A stretch of 64,000 bases of DNA from Fragilariopsis cylindrus CCMP1102 (Eukaryota; Bacillariophyta; Bacillariophyceae; Bacillariales; Bacillariaceae): positions 1 through 64,000 of the forward strand of contig FMBT01000484.1 in NCBI GenBank assembly GCA_900095095.1, given 5' to 3'. The notes beneath the pieces are model-generated. The model was given only the letters and a program-made list of their open reading frames with translations, ran no database searches and had not been told where the DNA came from. Shown piece by piece: positions 21,408 to 32,002 of the stretch; positions within the stretch are counted from its first letter, which is position 1, and every line of letters begins with the position of its first letter. The translations under genes and the position numbers were made by a program.

Positions 21408-22028
21408 TCAAAACAATAAGGTTGATTCTGTGCAATCACTATTTATACTCATGTCATCATCATCATCATCATCATCATCGTCGTCGTCGTCATAACCAAC
21501 GCCATCGTTATCAACTTCACCTTCTTCTTCCTGTTGCTGTTGATGTTCCTGTAGCAATAATATCTTTTGTTGTTGTTGTCTTGGTAGTAGTAATTCTTTT
21601 TCTTCTGCTGCTATCTGTTGTTGTTGTTGTTCTCCCTCTTCTTCTTTGTGCTGCTGCTGTTGATCATCATGCTGCTTCCCTCGTTTCATTACTTTGTCCA
21701 TCATAACCACATCAACAAAGTCATAATGCTGCTGATGCTTTTGTTTACTGCTGTTATTAGTATTATAATTAATTGCAGCAACCACTTTGGATGTTGCTAT
21801 CAATTCATTATTATTGAGTAATAATGCACCTGCTTGTCTCAACGAGAACTCTAGTTTGGAATTTCGTTCTTCTAATAACGTATTACGTTCATGCAATATC
21901 TTAACAGCATGATCATATTCTTGCATCTTCTTCCATAATACAGAATTCAATTTAACAGATTCGCCGAAGGACAATACATTTAACTGTTTCTGTAATAGCA
22001 TTGAATTTTTTTGATAATGATCCGCCAT
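21408..22028 (-). CDS. coiled-coil, Q/D-rich hypothetical protein
   Basis: 206 residues in one exon; the family is unknown. Residues 1-90 look folded and helical: MADHYQKNSMLLQKQLNVLS, then VLWKKMQEYDHAVKILHERN and TLLEERNSKLEFSLRQAGALL, with leucine spacing typical of a coiled coil. Residues 105-185 are Q/E-rich and low-complexity, then comes a run of 13 Asp, and the protein ends MSINSDCTESTLLF. No membrane segment or signal peptide is seen. The opposite frames are shadows of CAG and GAT repeats. A scaffold or adaptor role would fit but is not shown. Confidence 0.65.
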   Translation of the reverse strand: MADHYQKNSMLLQKQLNVLSFGESVKLNSVLWKKMQEYDHAVKILHERNTLLEERNSKLEFSLRQAGALLLNNNELIATSKVVAAINYNTNNSSKQKHQQHYDFVDVVMMDKVMKRGKQHDDQQQQHKEEEGEQQQQQIAAEEKELLLPRQQQQKILLLQEHQQQQEEEGEVDNDGVGYDDDDDDDDDDDDDMSINSDCTESTLLF

Positions 22029-24571
22029 GATTACAATTCTGTGTATAGTTAGTGCACGGAAAAACCAAACAAAACAAAATCGAATGGAGGAAGGAAGATG
22101 TGTAAGAGAAAGAAGCGAATGAATCGAAATTCAGGTATAGCAAGCTTTAAGCTTTGAAGTTGTTGACGAACACACACGAATAACTACTGAGTCAATGAAC
22201 GAATCAATCAATCAGTCCTTTCTAGCATCTACTATTGTAAGAAGAAACACGAGAGTATTCGCTCCTTTTCGTCTTGGGAGAAAAAAACAAACCATGCCAT
22301 GCCATGCCAAGAAAAAGCCACTGTCAGATCGTGCAGAGGACAAGGGGAGTGTTCAACCCCCAAATCTGCAGTAGTACAAACGAGGAAGTAACGTCTGATA
22401 GTCTCCACGTCGGTCGGTCACAAAATTGAACAGGACAGCTAGCGAAGGACACGAGCATACAAGCTAACATTACAGCTGTTAGAGGAAGACAAAGACAAGG
22501 CTGAAACGATACTGTAGGAGAATGCAAGACGAACAATCAAAGAATGCTTGTGCATGCACCGTACAGTAATCGGTAGCTTTCACATTACATTAAGATACTC
22601 AGCAACAACTACAGTACTGTAAATTCATTACTGTGCGGTCGTTCTTACCTACCTATTTTTGATACGATTGATACTGCAAACTCAATTATTTAATTATGTT
22701 GTTGTTATTGTGTTGATATAATGATGCATAATGAGTAACGATATATTGACCTCTATTATTATTACATCTCATGTGCTGTACATCGTTCAAGAATAGAGGA
22801 TCTCTCTCTCTCTCTATCTCTCTCTCTCTCAACGGGAAAACAGAAAGAAACTGTATTCTTTGTTGCTTCTTCCTACCTTCTTTCCCTTCGACAAACTTGA
22901 AACTCGTCACAAGTATGCCAGTTACTGTACAATGGGTCTTCTTTTGTACTTGGGATTCGCTCGCCTTCTACGGTAATATCGTGTGAAAGTAATAAAGAAG
23001 AACACTTTCACAGATTGTCGTTGTGTGTGATTCATTTTGTGATTTAATCATCGGAGATTGAGGAACAAGAAGAGAACAAAGAAGAGCATGTTCTGCGCGA
23101 ATACTTGAAGTACAGTATTAGCGTAGCAAATATTTTTTTGATTCGAATTTTGTGCGTATAAAATTGCTTGATTATCAATTATAGAAACCGCTCTCTTTTT
23201 CTTCAATATTTATTCACTACTTATAATACCGTATTCTTCTTATTAATGAGCGACGATTCTTACCATCCAATGAACGTGAACGTTAGTAACGTTACTGTAA
23301 TGTATTGAACTGATGTTAATATAAAATGTTGAAGAAACAGTGCCTATTTTTAAATTATTATGGTGCCTAAAATCACTTATAGCAAGATAGTACAGTACTG
23401 TGTTTTGGTGGTATCTGGGTTGACGTATCGAGCAATTTTCGTCGTTTCTATACAGAACACTTGTTCTACGACCAAAATCCTCCCCAATTTACAGTAATTC
23501 AAAAAAGAAAGTAAATAATAAATCGTCGTACAAATTTACTAAAATTTACGTCACACATTTTTCCTTCTATTTGATAGGATTGGAATCAATCGGGAATCGA
23601 ATGAATCAAATCAATCGAATCCAATCGTAATCGAATGAATGAAATCGAATGAATGACAAATATATCGACGGAATCAATCAGCATCGCTCGCAGCCAAAGA
23701 ACATCACGTACTTCTTTTGTTTCACGCGATAGAAAAGAAGCACTGAGAACTTCAGTGTCGAACGCTTCTTCACAAACTAAATAATATTATGTACATTGTA
23801 CAATGTACTAGAAGTTGTAGACTACAGTATTTCGAAAAATGAGGATTCCTTAATTGTGGATAGTTCCTCCTCATACGGTATGTCACCTGCCTTTTTGATT
23901 AATGGATCGACATCACCCGGTTCGATTATAGGAGCACTTTTCTACATCTTGCAGTTAAAGCTTGCTTTATAGCTCCTCGCAATACAGTACAGCACGAGGA
24001 AGAACAAAGACGTAGTGTACAATGCGGCGGTTTATTTCAGTCCGTTTTACGTACGAAAAAACTAGAACAATGAAAAGAAAATTTATAGAGCATCGATCGG
24101 CTGATTTATAGAAATATAATTTTAGTTATGATGCAAGTTTTAATCCTCTTTTTCTCTTTCTTGTGTCTATCTGCCTGTATGTATATATAAGTGTTATGTC
24201 GTTTTTAAAGCTCGTTTTTTTTGGTTTTCTAAAGGTGCAACTGGTATTAGTCTTTGATGGATTGATCGAACAATATACCCAACCTTAATTTTGCATCTTT
24301 GATAACGTAAAGAAAAGTAGGATGTCAATAAACTATTCCTTTCGATACCTTCAAAACTTTTTTTTAGATTGAAATGAAATGGATTTGAAGTTGGAGAAAA
24401 ATATTAATGGTATTATAGTATTATTGTTGTTACTCTGTACAGTACGTTACGTTACTTAAAAAAGTTGTTTTTTTTCTTCTTATTTCATGCCCTTTTGCTT
24501 GCCTTCTTATACAATTCATCTGTCTGTACTGTACGTTTTTGCAACTAAACTTAACTTAACTTAACATGATG
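22029..24571. other. 2.5-kb intergenic region, no gene seen
   Basis: Holds a (CT)n run near 22800-22830, ATCGAATGAATC-type repeats near 23590-23655, several TACAGTACTGTA words (22610, 23390, 24436) and poly-T tracts. Short frames lack coding character. A TTCGATTA...GGAGCA stretch near 23918 is weakly tRNA-like but fails to fold. Confidence 0.5.
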
Positions 24572-26116
24572 TCAATGTATTATAAATGCTAATATCAATT
24601 TCATTTCTTTTTCAAGTACCTGCAGTAAGGTTACATTATCATTGCTATCATTGCTATCATTGCTATCCTTATCATCATTACTATAACTCGACGACGATAC
24701 AATTGGTGATGATAATAACTTTTCTGTGTCTAGAGGAATTAATTTATTTGCTAATTGAGATACTTTAGAACAATATATAGGTCTTGGTGGTTTTGATAAT
24801 AATCCTGTAAAAATATCATCACTACCACTACCACCCCCAAAATAATTTTCGACAGCTTCCACATATTCTGGATACTTTAACCATTCTAATACAATAATTA
24901 AATCATATTGTAATAATAACTTCTTTGATTCTTCTGATAATATCTGTCGATATTTTGTTAATTTTTGTTGTATTTGTGTTTGTGTTTGTGTTTGGTGTTT
25001 TTGTTTTTGATTTTTTTGGCGTTGTTGTTGTTTCTTTTGTTGTTTCTTTTGTAGTAGTGATGAAGGATGATCAGTATCAGTATCAGTAGTAGGATAATAC
25101 ATACCTGTGACCCATCGGGAATAACAATTGGTAGAGCATCGCCACAGTTTCCTGTTTTTGTTTTTTGATTTTTTGTGGAAAGATGGAAATTGTTCTAATC
25201 CAAATTCTTCCAATGACATATCTTGATTTTCTAAAGTTGGGATGAAGTATTCCCTCTTACTAGCAGCAGCATTGCTAGAGTTAGTGTTGTTAGTGTTGTT
25301 AGTGTTGTTGTTGTTGCTTTCATTTTTATTCGTATTCGTATTCGTATTCGTATTCGTATTCGTATTTGTATTCATTTTTAATAATTTATTGTCACAATTC
25401 CATCTTTGATCGTATCTATAATTTGATACAATTCTTGATATTGGTTCACGTAAATTTGTAACATATAATGTTCGACCAGATGTATCCCTTGATAATGTTT
25501 TTTTATTCCGCGAGGTGTTTGTCTCCATATTATATCGATGATACCCATCATTATTCTCATTATTAGGAAATTCTAAACATTTTTTATGACCTTCACAATG
25601 TACAAATTCTTGGAAGGATGTGTTATTGGATTTCACAACATTTTTTAAAAAGTGGCGTATAGAAGTACCACCAGCTTTTCTCATATGAAGAAATACTAAT
25701 CGAGTATAATTCTGATCTTGAATCGATAACGGTAATGGCAATGGTAATGGCAATGATGATGACGATGATGATGATGATTTACCATTATTATTGTTTTTGT
25801 TTTCATTATCATTGCCTCTGTAGTTAATAGTATTATTATGATTATGATTATGATTGTTACTATTGTAGCGACCTGCTATGACTGATGGGAACAATTTACA
25901 AGCCGGAGACGGGATGATTGATGTTGTTGATGTAGATCGTCTAGTAGTATAACTACTAGATTTTATTACTGACACATCTTCGTCCACAAATGATAGTGGC
26001 GTAGTGTATTCATTATAATTCGGAATTATAGTGAGAGCACAAAATAACAGGGTAATAAGACACTTCAATTTCAATGCCGTTTGATTATTGATACTGTGAT
26101 TATACTGTGCCTCCAT
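24572..26116 (-). CDS. Golgi-type sulfotransferase, type II membrane protein
   Basis: 514 residues. Sulfotransferases move sulfate from PAPS to sugars or proteins; this type acts in the Golgi lumen. Residues 18-34 (KCLITLLFCALTIIPN) form a signal anchor. The 5'-phosphosulfate loop is FLHMRKAGGTSIRHFL (141-156), and the 3'-phosphate motif is VTNLREPISRIVSNY (219-233), in the correct order and spacing. The stem (50-135) and two internal insertions (an NT-repeat run near 25330 and a Q/K-rich run near 24960-25070) are low-complexity. A catalytic base cannot be named with confidence. The substrate is unknown; sulfated surface polysaccharides are common in diatoms, so that is a reasonable inference. 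Confidence 0.85.
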   Translation of the reverse strand: MEAQYNHSINNQTALKLKCLITLLFCALTIIPNYNEYTTPLSFVDEDVSVIKSSSYTTRRSTSTTSIIPSPACKLFPSVIAGRYNSNNHNHNHNNTINYRGNDNENKNNNNGKSSSSSSSSLPLPLPLPLSIQDQNYTRLVFLHMRKAGGTSIRHFLKNVVKSNNTSFQEFVHCEGHKKCLEFPNNENNDGYHRYNMETNTSRNKKTLSRDTSGRTLYVTNLREPISRIVSNYRYDQRWNCDNKLLKMNTNTNTNTNTNTNTNKNESNNNNTNNTNNTNSSNAAASKREYFIPTLENQDMSLEEFGLEQFPSFHKKSKNKNRKLWRCSTNCYSRWVTGMYYPTTDTDTDHPSSLLQKKQQKKQQQRQKNQKQKHQTQTQTQIQQKLTKYRQILSEESKKLLLQYDLIIVLEWLKYPEYVEAVENYFGGGSGSDDIFTGLLSKPPRPIYCSKVSQLANKLIPLDTEKLLSSPIVSSSSYSNDDKDSNDSNDSNDNVTLLQVLEKEMKLILAFIIH

Positions 26117-27303
26117 TTTTTTAGTTTTAGTTTTAGATGTTGTTGTTGTTGTTGTTGTTGTTTTGTTATGATTCTTCTTCCTCTCACTCCTGTGTTGAAA
26201 TGGCTAATTCAAAACTACAGTGCTAGATATCTCCCAGTCAAATCTCCAGGCGATTCGATTCCTTTGGGTCTGTTATTAAGTTGGTGTGTGTGACAAAAGG
26301 TACTGTAGTAGGAAACGTCAAAGATTAAAGATGATTGCTTCAGAAATCAAATTCACAACTTGGATTTTTCGTCTGGAGAGTAATTAAAAGTAACACGAAG
26401 TATTTGGCCACGATTGTTATTAAGAAGTGTCTCATTATTCTTGTAAAGTTCCAGGAATAGTTGAAGGGCATATCAGTAAGATTTAGGTTTTTGTCCGCTA
26501 GCATTGAATCTTCGTGCGTTGTTTTAATAATTATGACTTGAGATGATATTCTAGTCAAAATGCTCACCAAATCTGTGTTTGATCATGGCCTAAAACGGGA
26601 TACATTTGACTTAACTTAATCACGTGACGGACTGTCGGCGATTGATATTAATCGAATGAATCGAATCGAAATAAATCGTGATTGAATTGAGTGATTTTAG
26701 TCGCAATACAAGAAGAGTTATTTCTTGTGAAAAAAATTCGAATCAATCGAATCAATCGAATCAATCGTACTATTGTTGCTGTGCCTGCTCAGCCACCCGG
26801 AAGAATTCTTGAATTGCGTGCAATATTGAGAACTCGTTTTTTTTCACACGTACTAGTCTGTTCTTTTACGGTGAAATCAATATTCACTTCACGATTACAC
26901 TTGACTTACTTAAGAATTTATAGTATTATTACCTAAATAAATAATTTACTTAAGTCATGTATTCATCCGTATAATAGCGATAGCAAAATAACACTAAATA
27001 AAATACTAAATCTTTATCCTAATTAAATAATTTAGTATGGTTCTTTTTTAATAAAAAAAGAACCCTGTACTTCAGAAGTAGTCGTGGAAATTTTTGCCAA
27101 GACAAGACGATCATAGTATCATAATATCCATTACTTGTTGTATCGTCAAACAAATTTGAACCCACGACGGCCAAAAGATCGTCCAAAACCTCTTAATGTA
27201 TACTCTCACAAAAATAGAACATAAACTACAAGCTATATAAGATATAAAATCCATACGTTCGTTGCAATTAATATATACAGTACAGTAATAAGAAATAAGC
27301 ATT
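26117..27303. other. intergenic, no gene seen
   Basis: Contains a (TTG)n run near 26143-26162, AATCGAATC repeats near 26655 and 26740-26765, and AT-rich DNA. The minus-strand frame 27111-27473 overlaps the next gene and has no support. Confidence 0.45.
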
Positions 27304-28431
27304 ATGATGGTGACCTCAATGACTAATACATATACTACTGCTGCTTCAAACTTGATAGCTACTTCTTGCGAATCGAAGAATCCATTACTATTACTACATG
27401 GCAATGATGTTGATGTTGATGTTGATGCTGCTGTTGTGAATAAAGTGACGACGAACAAATTATTCTTCAACAATTCATCTTCTTTTTCTTATGCTTTCCC
27501 TATCAGTACTGTCACTAATACTGTCACTCAAGTTGATGATGTTGTTGCTGATACTAATAATGTTTCGGATGATGACGATAATGACTACGTATTAGAGGAT
27601 GATGCTGATGCCGAAGATGAAGATTGTTCTATTCTTTTATCAATGCCAATGGACGTCGGCGTCGACGTCGACGATGACGACTATGACTATGATTATGTCG
27701 ACATTGAATTATACGGTAATAGGAGTCATGATCATTCGCTTCCACTATTATCATCATCAATATCATCATCATCATCGTCATCATTGCCATTCTCAATAAC
27801 AAAGTCCGTTACTACCACTCGACCCGCCTCCATCATCAAAAAGAAGAAGAACAACAACAACAGTAACAATAAGAGTAGAGTCATCAGTGTTCGATTTGAT
27901 ACAAAATGGATTAATTTGTCTCATGATAAAAGTAATATTACAAAAAGAAGAAGGAAGATAAAGAAAAGCAATAGAAGTAGGGAACAATCTGCTGCTGTAG
28001 ATTCAAAATTATGGTATACAAGAAAAGAAATTAAAGAGAATCATAAATCAATTATTAAGGCGGCAAAATGTAATGAAAAAAGAAAAGCAGATCTGATGCC
28101 TTTGCCTTCCTCGTTTTCATCTGCATCATCTTCCTATTCATGTTCATTGCCAAGAGATGATGAAACACAACAACAAGAAGAAAAAGATAATATTGAAGTA
28201 GAAGTAGAAGATATACATATCTTAAATTGGTTTTCATCGAAACAACGTCAACAACGATCCACTATCAGAACACAAATGAATGAGATAGTAAAGGCAGTAC
28301 AAGAATTTGAACATTCCACACAAACACATGTTCCTAATTTATTATCCGAATTACTTCAAAGAAAATCAAATCCATCACAGATCAAAATAAGAAGTCAAAA
28401 TAGTAAGTCAAAACTGATGATATTAGGATAG
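27304..28431 (+). CDS. acidic hypothetical protein with WYT-KE motif
   Basis: 375 residues, intronless. The N-terminal half is D/V/S-rich (DVDVDVD; DDDDYDYDY). The centre holds VISVRFDTKWINLSHD, then a basic RRRKIKKSNRSREQ stretch and SKLWYTRKEIKENHKSIIKA. The pairing of a 'V.F' strand with 'LWY...E...' a few dozen residues later recurs in many unnamed diatom proteins, so I place it in that loose group. No enzyme motif is present. The C-terminus (NWFSSKQRQQRSTIR, AVQEFEHSTQTHVPNLLSEL) looks helical. The stop lies inside a tandem duplication, see 28355. Function unknown. Confidence 0.65.
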   Translation: MMVTSMTNTYTTAASNLIATSCESKNPLLLLHGNDVDVDVDAAVVNKVTTNKLFFNNSSSFSYAFPISTVTNTVTQVDDVVADTNNVSDDDDNDYVLEDDADAEDEDCSILLSMPMDVGVDVDDDDYDYDYVDIELYGNRSHDHSLPLLSSSISSSSSSSLPFSITKSVTTTRPASIIKKKKNNNNSNNKSRVISVRFDTKWINLSHDKSNITKRRRKIKKSNRSREQSAAVDSKLWYTRKEIKENHKSIIKAAKCNEKRKADLMPLPSSFSSASSSYSCSLPRDDETQQQEEKDNIEVEVEDIHILNWFSSKQRQQRSTIRTQMNEIVKAVQEFEHSTQTHVPNLLSELLQRKSNPSQIKIRSQNSKSKLMILG

Positions 28432-28541
28432 AAAAGAGTTCAGCAAAGTAGTTCAAAGAAAATCAAATCCAAAACAAGTCAAAATAAGTCAAGATAAGTC
28501 AAAACTGATGATATTAGGATAGAAAAGAGTTCAGCAAAGTA
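28355..28541. repeat. tandem duplication across a stop codon
   Basis: Two units of about 97 and 90 b (28355-28451 and 28452-28541) share TTCAAAGAAAATCAAATCC, AACTGATGATATTAGG and ATAGAAAAGAGTTCAGCAAA. The first unit encodes the last 26 residues and stop of the gene at 27304; the second lies in its 3' flank. Confidence 0.85.
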
Positions 28542-29173
28542 AAAGCAACACACGACATATCACGCTAGCTGTTGGTGCTACGGGTGGGTGTAGTATAGGA
28601 TAGTATAGCATAAAGTACTACATATAGCATAGCATAGCATAACATGACATAACTTAACATAACTTAACTTAACTTAACATAGAGCACCGTTATTATTACT
28701 ATACTATAATTGACTCTAAATTTTTTTAAGTACTACTTCGTATACTGTAGGCAGACATATTACAGTACTGTATTTTACTGTATGGCCTATAGTTACAGTA
28801 GGATTGCGGATTTGAATGAATGATTCGTTATGGGGGCGGGGCGGGTGCTTAAAAATAATATTCTCCCCCCCCGCCTCTTCCCCTGAATGAATGAAATCAA
28901 ATCGAATGAATGAATGAATGATGAACTGAAGCGAAGGAAGGAAGGAAGATCAATCAATCTTTCTCGCGTCTTTTACTGTGTGTACAATTAATTATTAATT
29001 ATTGTACGGGACATCGTCAGACGAGATTTTGTTTTTAATGGCTCATATATAGCTAAGTTACGGTGAACAAATCTTTTTCGACACCAGCAAGCCAACAATA
29101 AAACTAGTAGTTTCAATTGCATATACTACAGTAGTACGACGATACAAGTACAGTAGCAGAGATTCTAGCAGTT
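28542..29173. other. intergenic, simple repeats
   Basis: Degenerate ATAGC/ATAAC/TTAAC repeats (28590-28680), a TACAGTACTGTA palindrome at 28761, a C-rich tract near 28864, and AATGAATG/GGAAGGAA runs. The promoter of the gene at 29174 lies at the right end. Confidence 0.5.
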
Positions 29174-30205
29174 ATGATGACGACGATGATGATGATAATG
29201 ATGAAAAGTAATAATAAGGCGCTTACTATTAATAGTATTGCCGTTTATCTACTCATCGTCGTTGCTGCTACTACTACTATTAGTAGCGGACTGCTACTGA
29301 CAAATAATTATAATGGTGTTGAGGCCTTTTCTTCGTCATCCTCTATTATCAGCCGCACTATTACTTCTAGTAGTAGTAGTAGTCATCATTATCATCGAGT
29401 AGTAGTAGACAAGAATGAAAAGAGGAGCATAGTTTTATTTTCGTTGTCATCATCGACGACTAATACTGACGATAATGATGACAACAATAACAATAACAAT
29501 AACAAGAAAAATACTAATTTGGAAACACGAAGAGAAACATTTCAACGAATTGTATCAGAAGGTACGACTGCTGCTGTATTTGTAGCTGCAGCTACCACTA
29601 CCACAGCAGCAGCAATCACGACTGCTTCACCATCACCAGCTAATGCTGCTACTACTACCGACGACGTGGCGTCGGCTGAAAATAAGAAACAATATAATTT
29701 ATCCAATGAAGATATCATGAAAATTATTTCGTCGGATATGATCGACAATCAATTTTTAGTGACTGGGAATTTAACTAGAAGTATTTATTCGGAAGAATGT
29801 ACATTTCAAGATGAAATTGATACCTATACCATGAATAAATGGATCTCCGGAACTTCTAAATTATTTGATCCCTCACGATCAAAAGTACTATTGGTAGATA
29901 ATTCCATCAAACCAATGGTTGCAAATGATGATGGTATCGAATTACGATTTGTCGAATATTTATGTTTTAATATACCCTTTGTCAAACCAATTGTGTATTT
30001 AAGTGGTACACTGGAATTAAAAAGAGGATCATCAACAACAACATCAAAAGGTAATGGATTAATTACCTCGTATCAAGAAAAATGGGATCAAAATATCTAT
30101 GAAGTATTAAGTAAAAAATCTAAATTATTTTCATCCAGTATTACAAATCAGGAATTAGAGAATGAATTACAATTATTTTATAATGACAATGCAAACTTGA
30201 AATAA
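29174..30205 (+). CDS. thylakoid-lumen NTF2-like protein
   Basis: 343 residues. The N-terminus has a signal peptide (h-region about 21-42) ending VEA|FSS (A51-F52), the A-F site of diatom plastid import. A Ser-rich transit segment follows, then a second signal: twin Arg at 119-120 (TRRETFQRIV), an Ala-rich run, and ANA|A near 158, as in twin-arginine thylakoid transfer. The mature part resembles the NTF2-like (DUF2358-type) family: SIYSEECTFQDEIDTYTMNK, WISGTSKLF, LRFVEYLCFNIPF, PIVYLSGTLEL and LITSYQEKWDQ. Related proteins are common in plastid genomes' host nuclei but have no agreed role. Several nearby Met codons could start it; the first is assumed. Confidence 0.78.
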   Translation: MMTTMMMIMMKSNNKALTINSIAVYLLIVVAATTTISSGLLLTNNYNGVEAFSSSSSIISRTITSSSSSSHHYHRVVVDKNEKRSIVLFSLSSSTTNTDDNDDNNNNNNNKKNTNLETRRETFQRIVSEGTTAAVFVAAATTTTAAAITTASPSPANAATTTDDVASAENKKQYNLSNEDIMKIISSDMIDNQFLVTGNLTRSIYSEECTFQDEIDTYTMNKWISGTSKLFDPSRSKVLLVDNSIKPMVANDDGIELRFVEYLCFNIPFVKPIVYLSGTLELKRGSSTTTSKGNGLITSYQEKWDQNIYEVLSKKSKLFSSSITNQELENELQLFYNDNANLK

Positions 30206-31543
30206 ATAACATAAAAAGATAAAAACTGAACTCAAAATGAAATGATATTGAAATGAAATATATGATAAAAACGTAAACTACTACTGCTATCAGTACTACG
30301 ACTGGTCGCTAACCTAACCTAACCTAACCTAACCTAACCTAACTTAAACTCTTAACTTGACTAAACTTAACATGACTTGACTTGACTTAACTTTTAACTA
30401 TAGTAACTAGATACAGTAACTAGATACAGTAAACTGAACGTAGTGTCTCTCCTACACACTTACTTCCCCGTTTTTTGTAGGTGATTGATCCCTACCTTAC
30501 TTACAGGTACTGTATCTCATGTAGATAGAAATTGAATTGAATTAAATTGAGTTGAGTTGAGTTGGGTTGAGTTGAGTTGGGTTGAGTAAAACATCCAACC
30601 AAACATCAAGACTACACTAAACCGTCACGGCAGTCTCACAAAAAATCCAACTTATTATATACCCCCCCCCCCCTTCCCCTCCGGAGGTAATAATGTTTGG
30701 AGGTATCAGTAGAACGAAGAAGATCTCACATTAGATATGCATGGTGAAAAACATACAGTAGATCAACAGTAGTGGATATTACTTCACTTCGCTTCACTTC
30801 GATTTTTTTTTTATCTTTCTGATAGATCAGCAGCTATATAGAAGGATTCACTGCAGCTAGAAGGATGTTATCAGACGATCTTATATTATATCAGATGGTA
30901 AATAGAAGAAGATTAGAGCTGCGCTATGCCATATTAGGTGGAGGTATATATACTGGGATGTGGTACTGTAGGCCGCCGAAGTACTAGAAACAAAGTACTG
31001 TAGGGTTCTTTACAACCGGTTCTTAAAATTCAATCTCAATCTCACCACCAAACCAAACCAAAATGGCAACATCGTGACATACAATAATAGTAGTAGAATA
31101 TCGGAACAATCGTCTCCATAGCTAACACTAACTCAGTTGGAACGGTTGAAAAAGTAATAGTTTGATGTTCCACCTGACAAAAGTCATATCGATGGAGGTA
31201 CTGTAAATCCAGTATGAAGGGTTTGCGAATAGAAGGAGCATTATCGAAGTTAATACACAACTGGGTGAACAGATTTCCCCCGCCTATTTAACGATACGCA
31301 AAATGGATCGTAACAGTAGCTATATATTTTCTATGCATTTTTTTGTGACACAAACCCGCGACGAATGAATAGAGGGAAAAAATAAATGCACTTTACACGA
31401 GAATAACGCCTAGGATGCGGGACTCGTACATAAATAAAAAAATGCAAACGACGAAGAGAAAAAACAAATAATGATGAATAATGCGCACGCGTCACTTTAG
31501 AACTAAAAGTATGGAAGGAAAGCGACGAATGATGAATAATGTA
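30206..31543. other. intergenic, simple repeats
   Basis: Holds CTAAC-type pentamers at 30308-30345, TTGAGTTGGG-type repeats near 30545-30590, and a 12-base C run at 30662. No coding text is visible. Confidence 0.5.
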
Positions 31544-31858
31544 CGACGTAGGAGCACGACCACACCACGCGTTACTTAACGGAAGGATAAAAAAAGAGCG
31601 GCGCTAATAATGCATAGGAAAACCGAATGCAGAATCGTGCAATAAAATAGTAACTTCAAGGAAGGATGAATAATGTACTTCAAGGAAGGATGAATAATGT
31701 ATGAGCACGAACACACCACGTTTCACTTAACGGAAGGATAAAAAAAAGAGCGGCGCTAATATTGTATAAGAAAACCGAATGCAGAATCGTGCAATAAGAT
31801 AGTAACTTCAAGGAAGGATCGAAAAAAGAACGGCACTAATAATGCGTAAGAAAACCGT
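31544..31858. repeat. tandem repeat, about 145 b, 2.3 units
   Basis: Units (about 31544-31695, 31696-31830 and a partial to 31858) carry GAGCACGA.CACACCACG, ACTTAACGGAAGGATAAAAA, AGAGCGGCGCTAATA, AGAAAACCGAATGCAGAATC and GTGCAATAA.ATAGTAACTT. The last partial unit runs into the upstream reading frame of the cupin gene, which helps show that the real start is the later ATG. Confidence 0.8.
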
Positions 31859-32002
31859 ATGATGAATCGTACATTAAAAGAGTTTGCTCATCGTCATCTA
31901 TCTTCTCCTTTTTACAACATTCTCACAAAATTAAAAAGAACAATTATAAAATCAACTCAATCAACAACAACAACTACAACAACAACAAATCGAAAATCGA
32001 AA

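Noticed and set aside
21422-21821. Plus-strand frames over the coiled-coil gene
   Set aside because: Shadows of GAT and CAG repeats of the minus-strand gene.
23870-23945. tRNA-like stretch with GGTTCGATTATAGGAGCA
   Set aside because: The T stem does not pair, the acceptor has a mismatch and no proper anticodon loop forms.
30308-30345. (CCTAA)n run as a telomere-like sequence
   Set aside because: Only five or six units, inside a larger zone of drifting TTAAC/TTGAC pentamers; similar short runs occur elsewhere. More likely a microsatellite.
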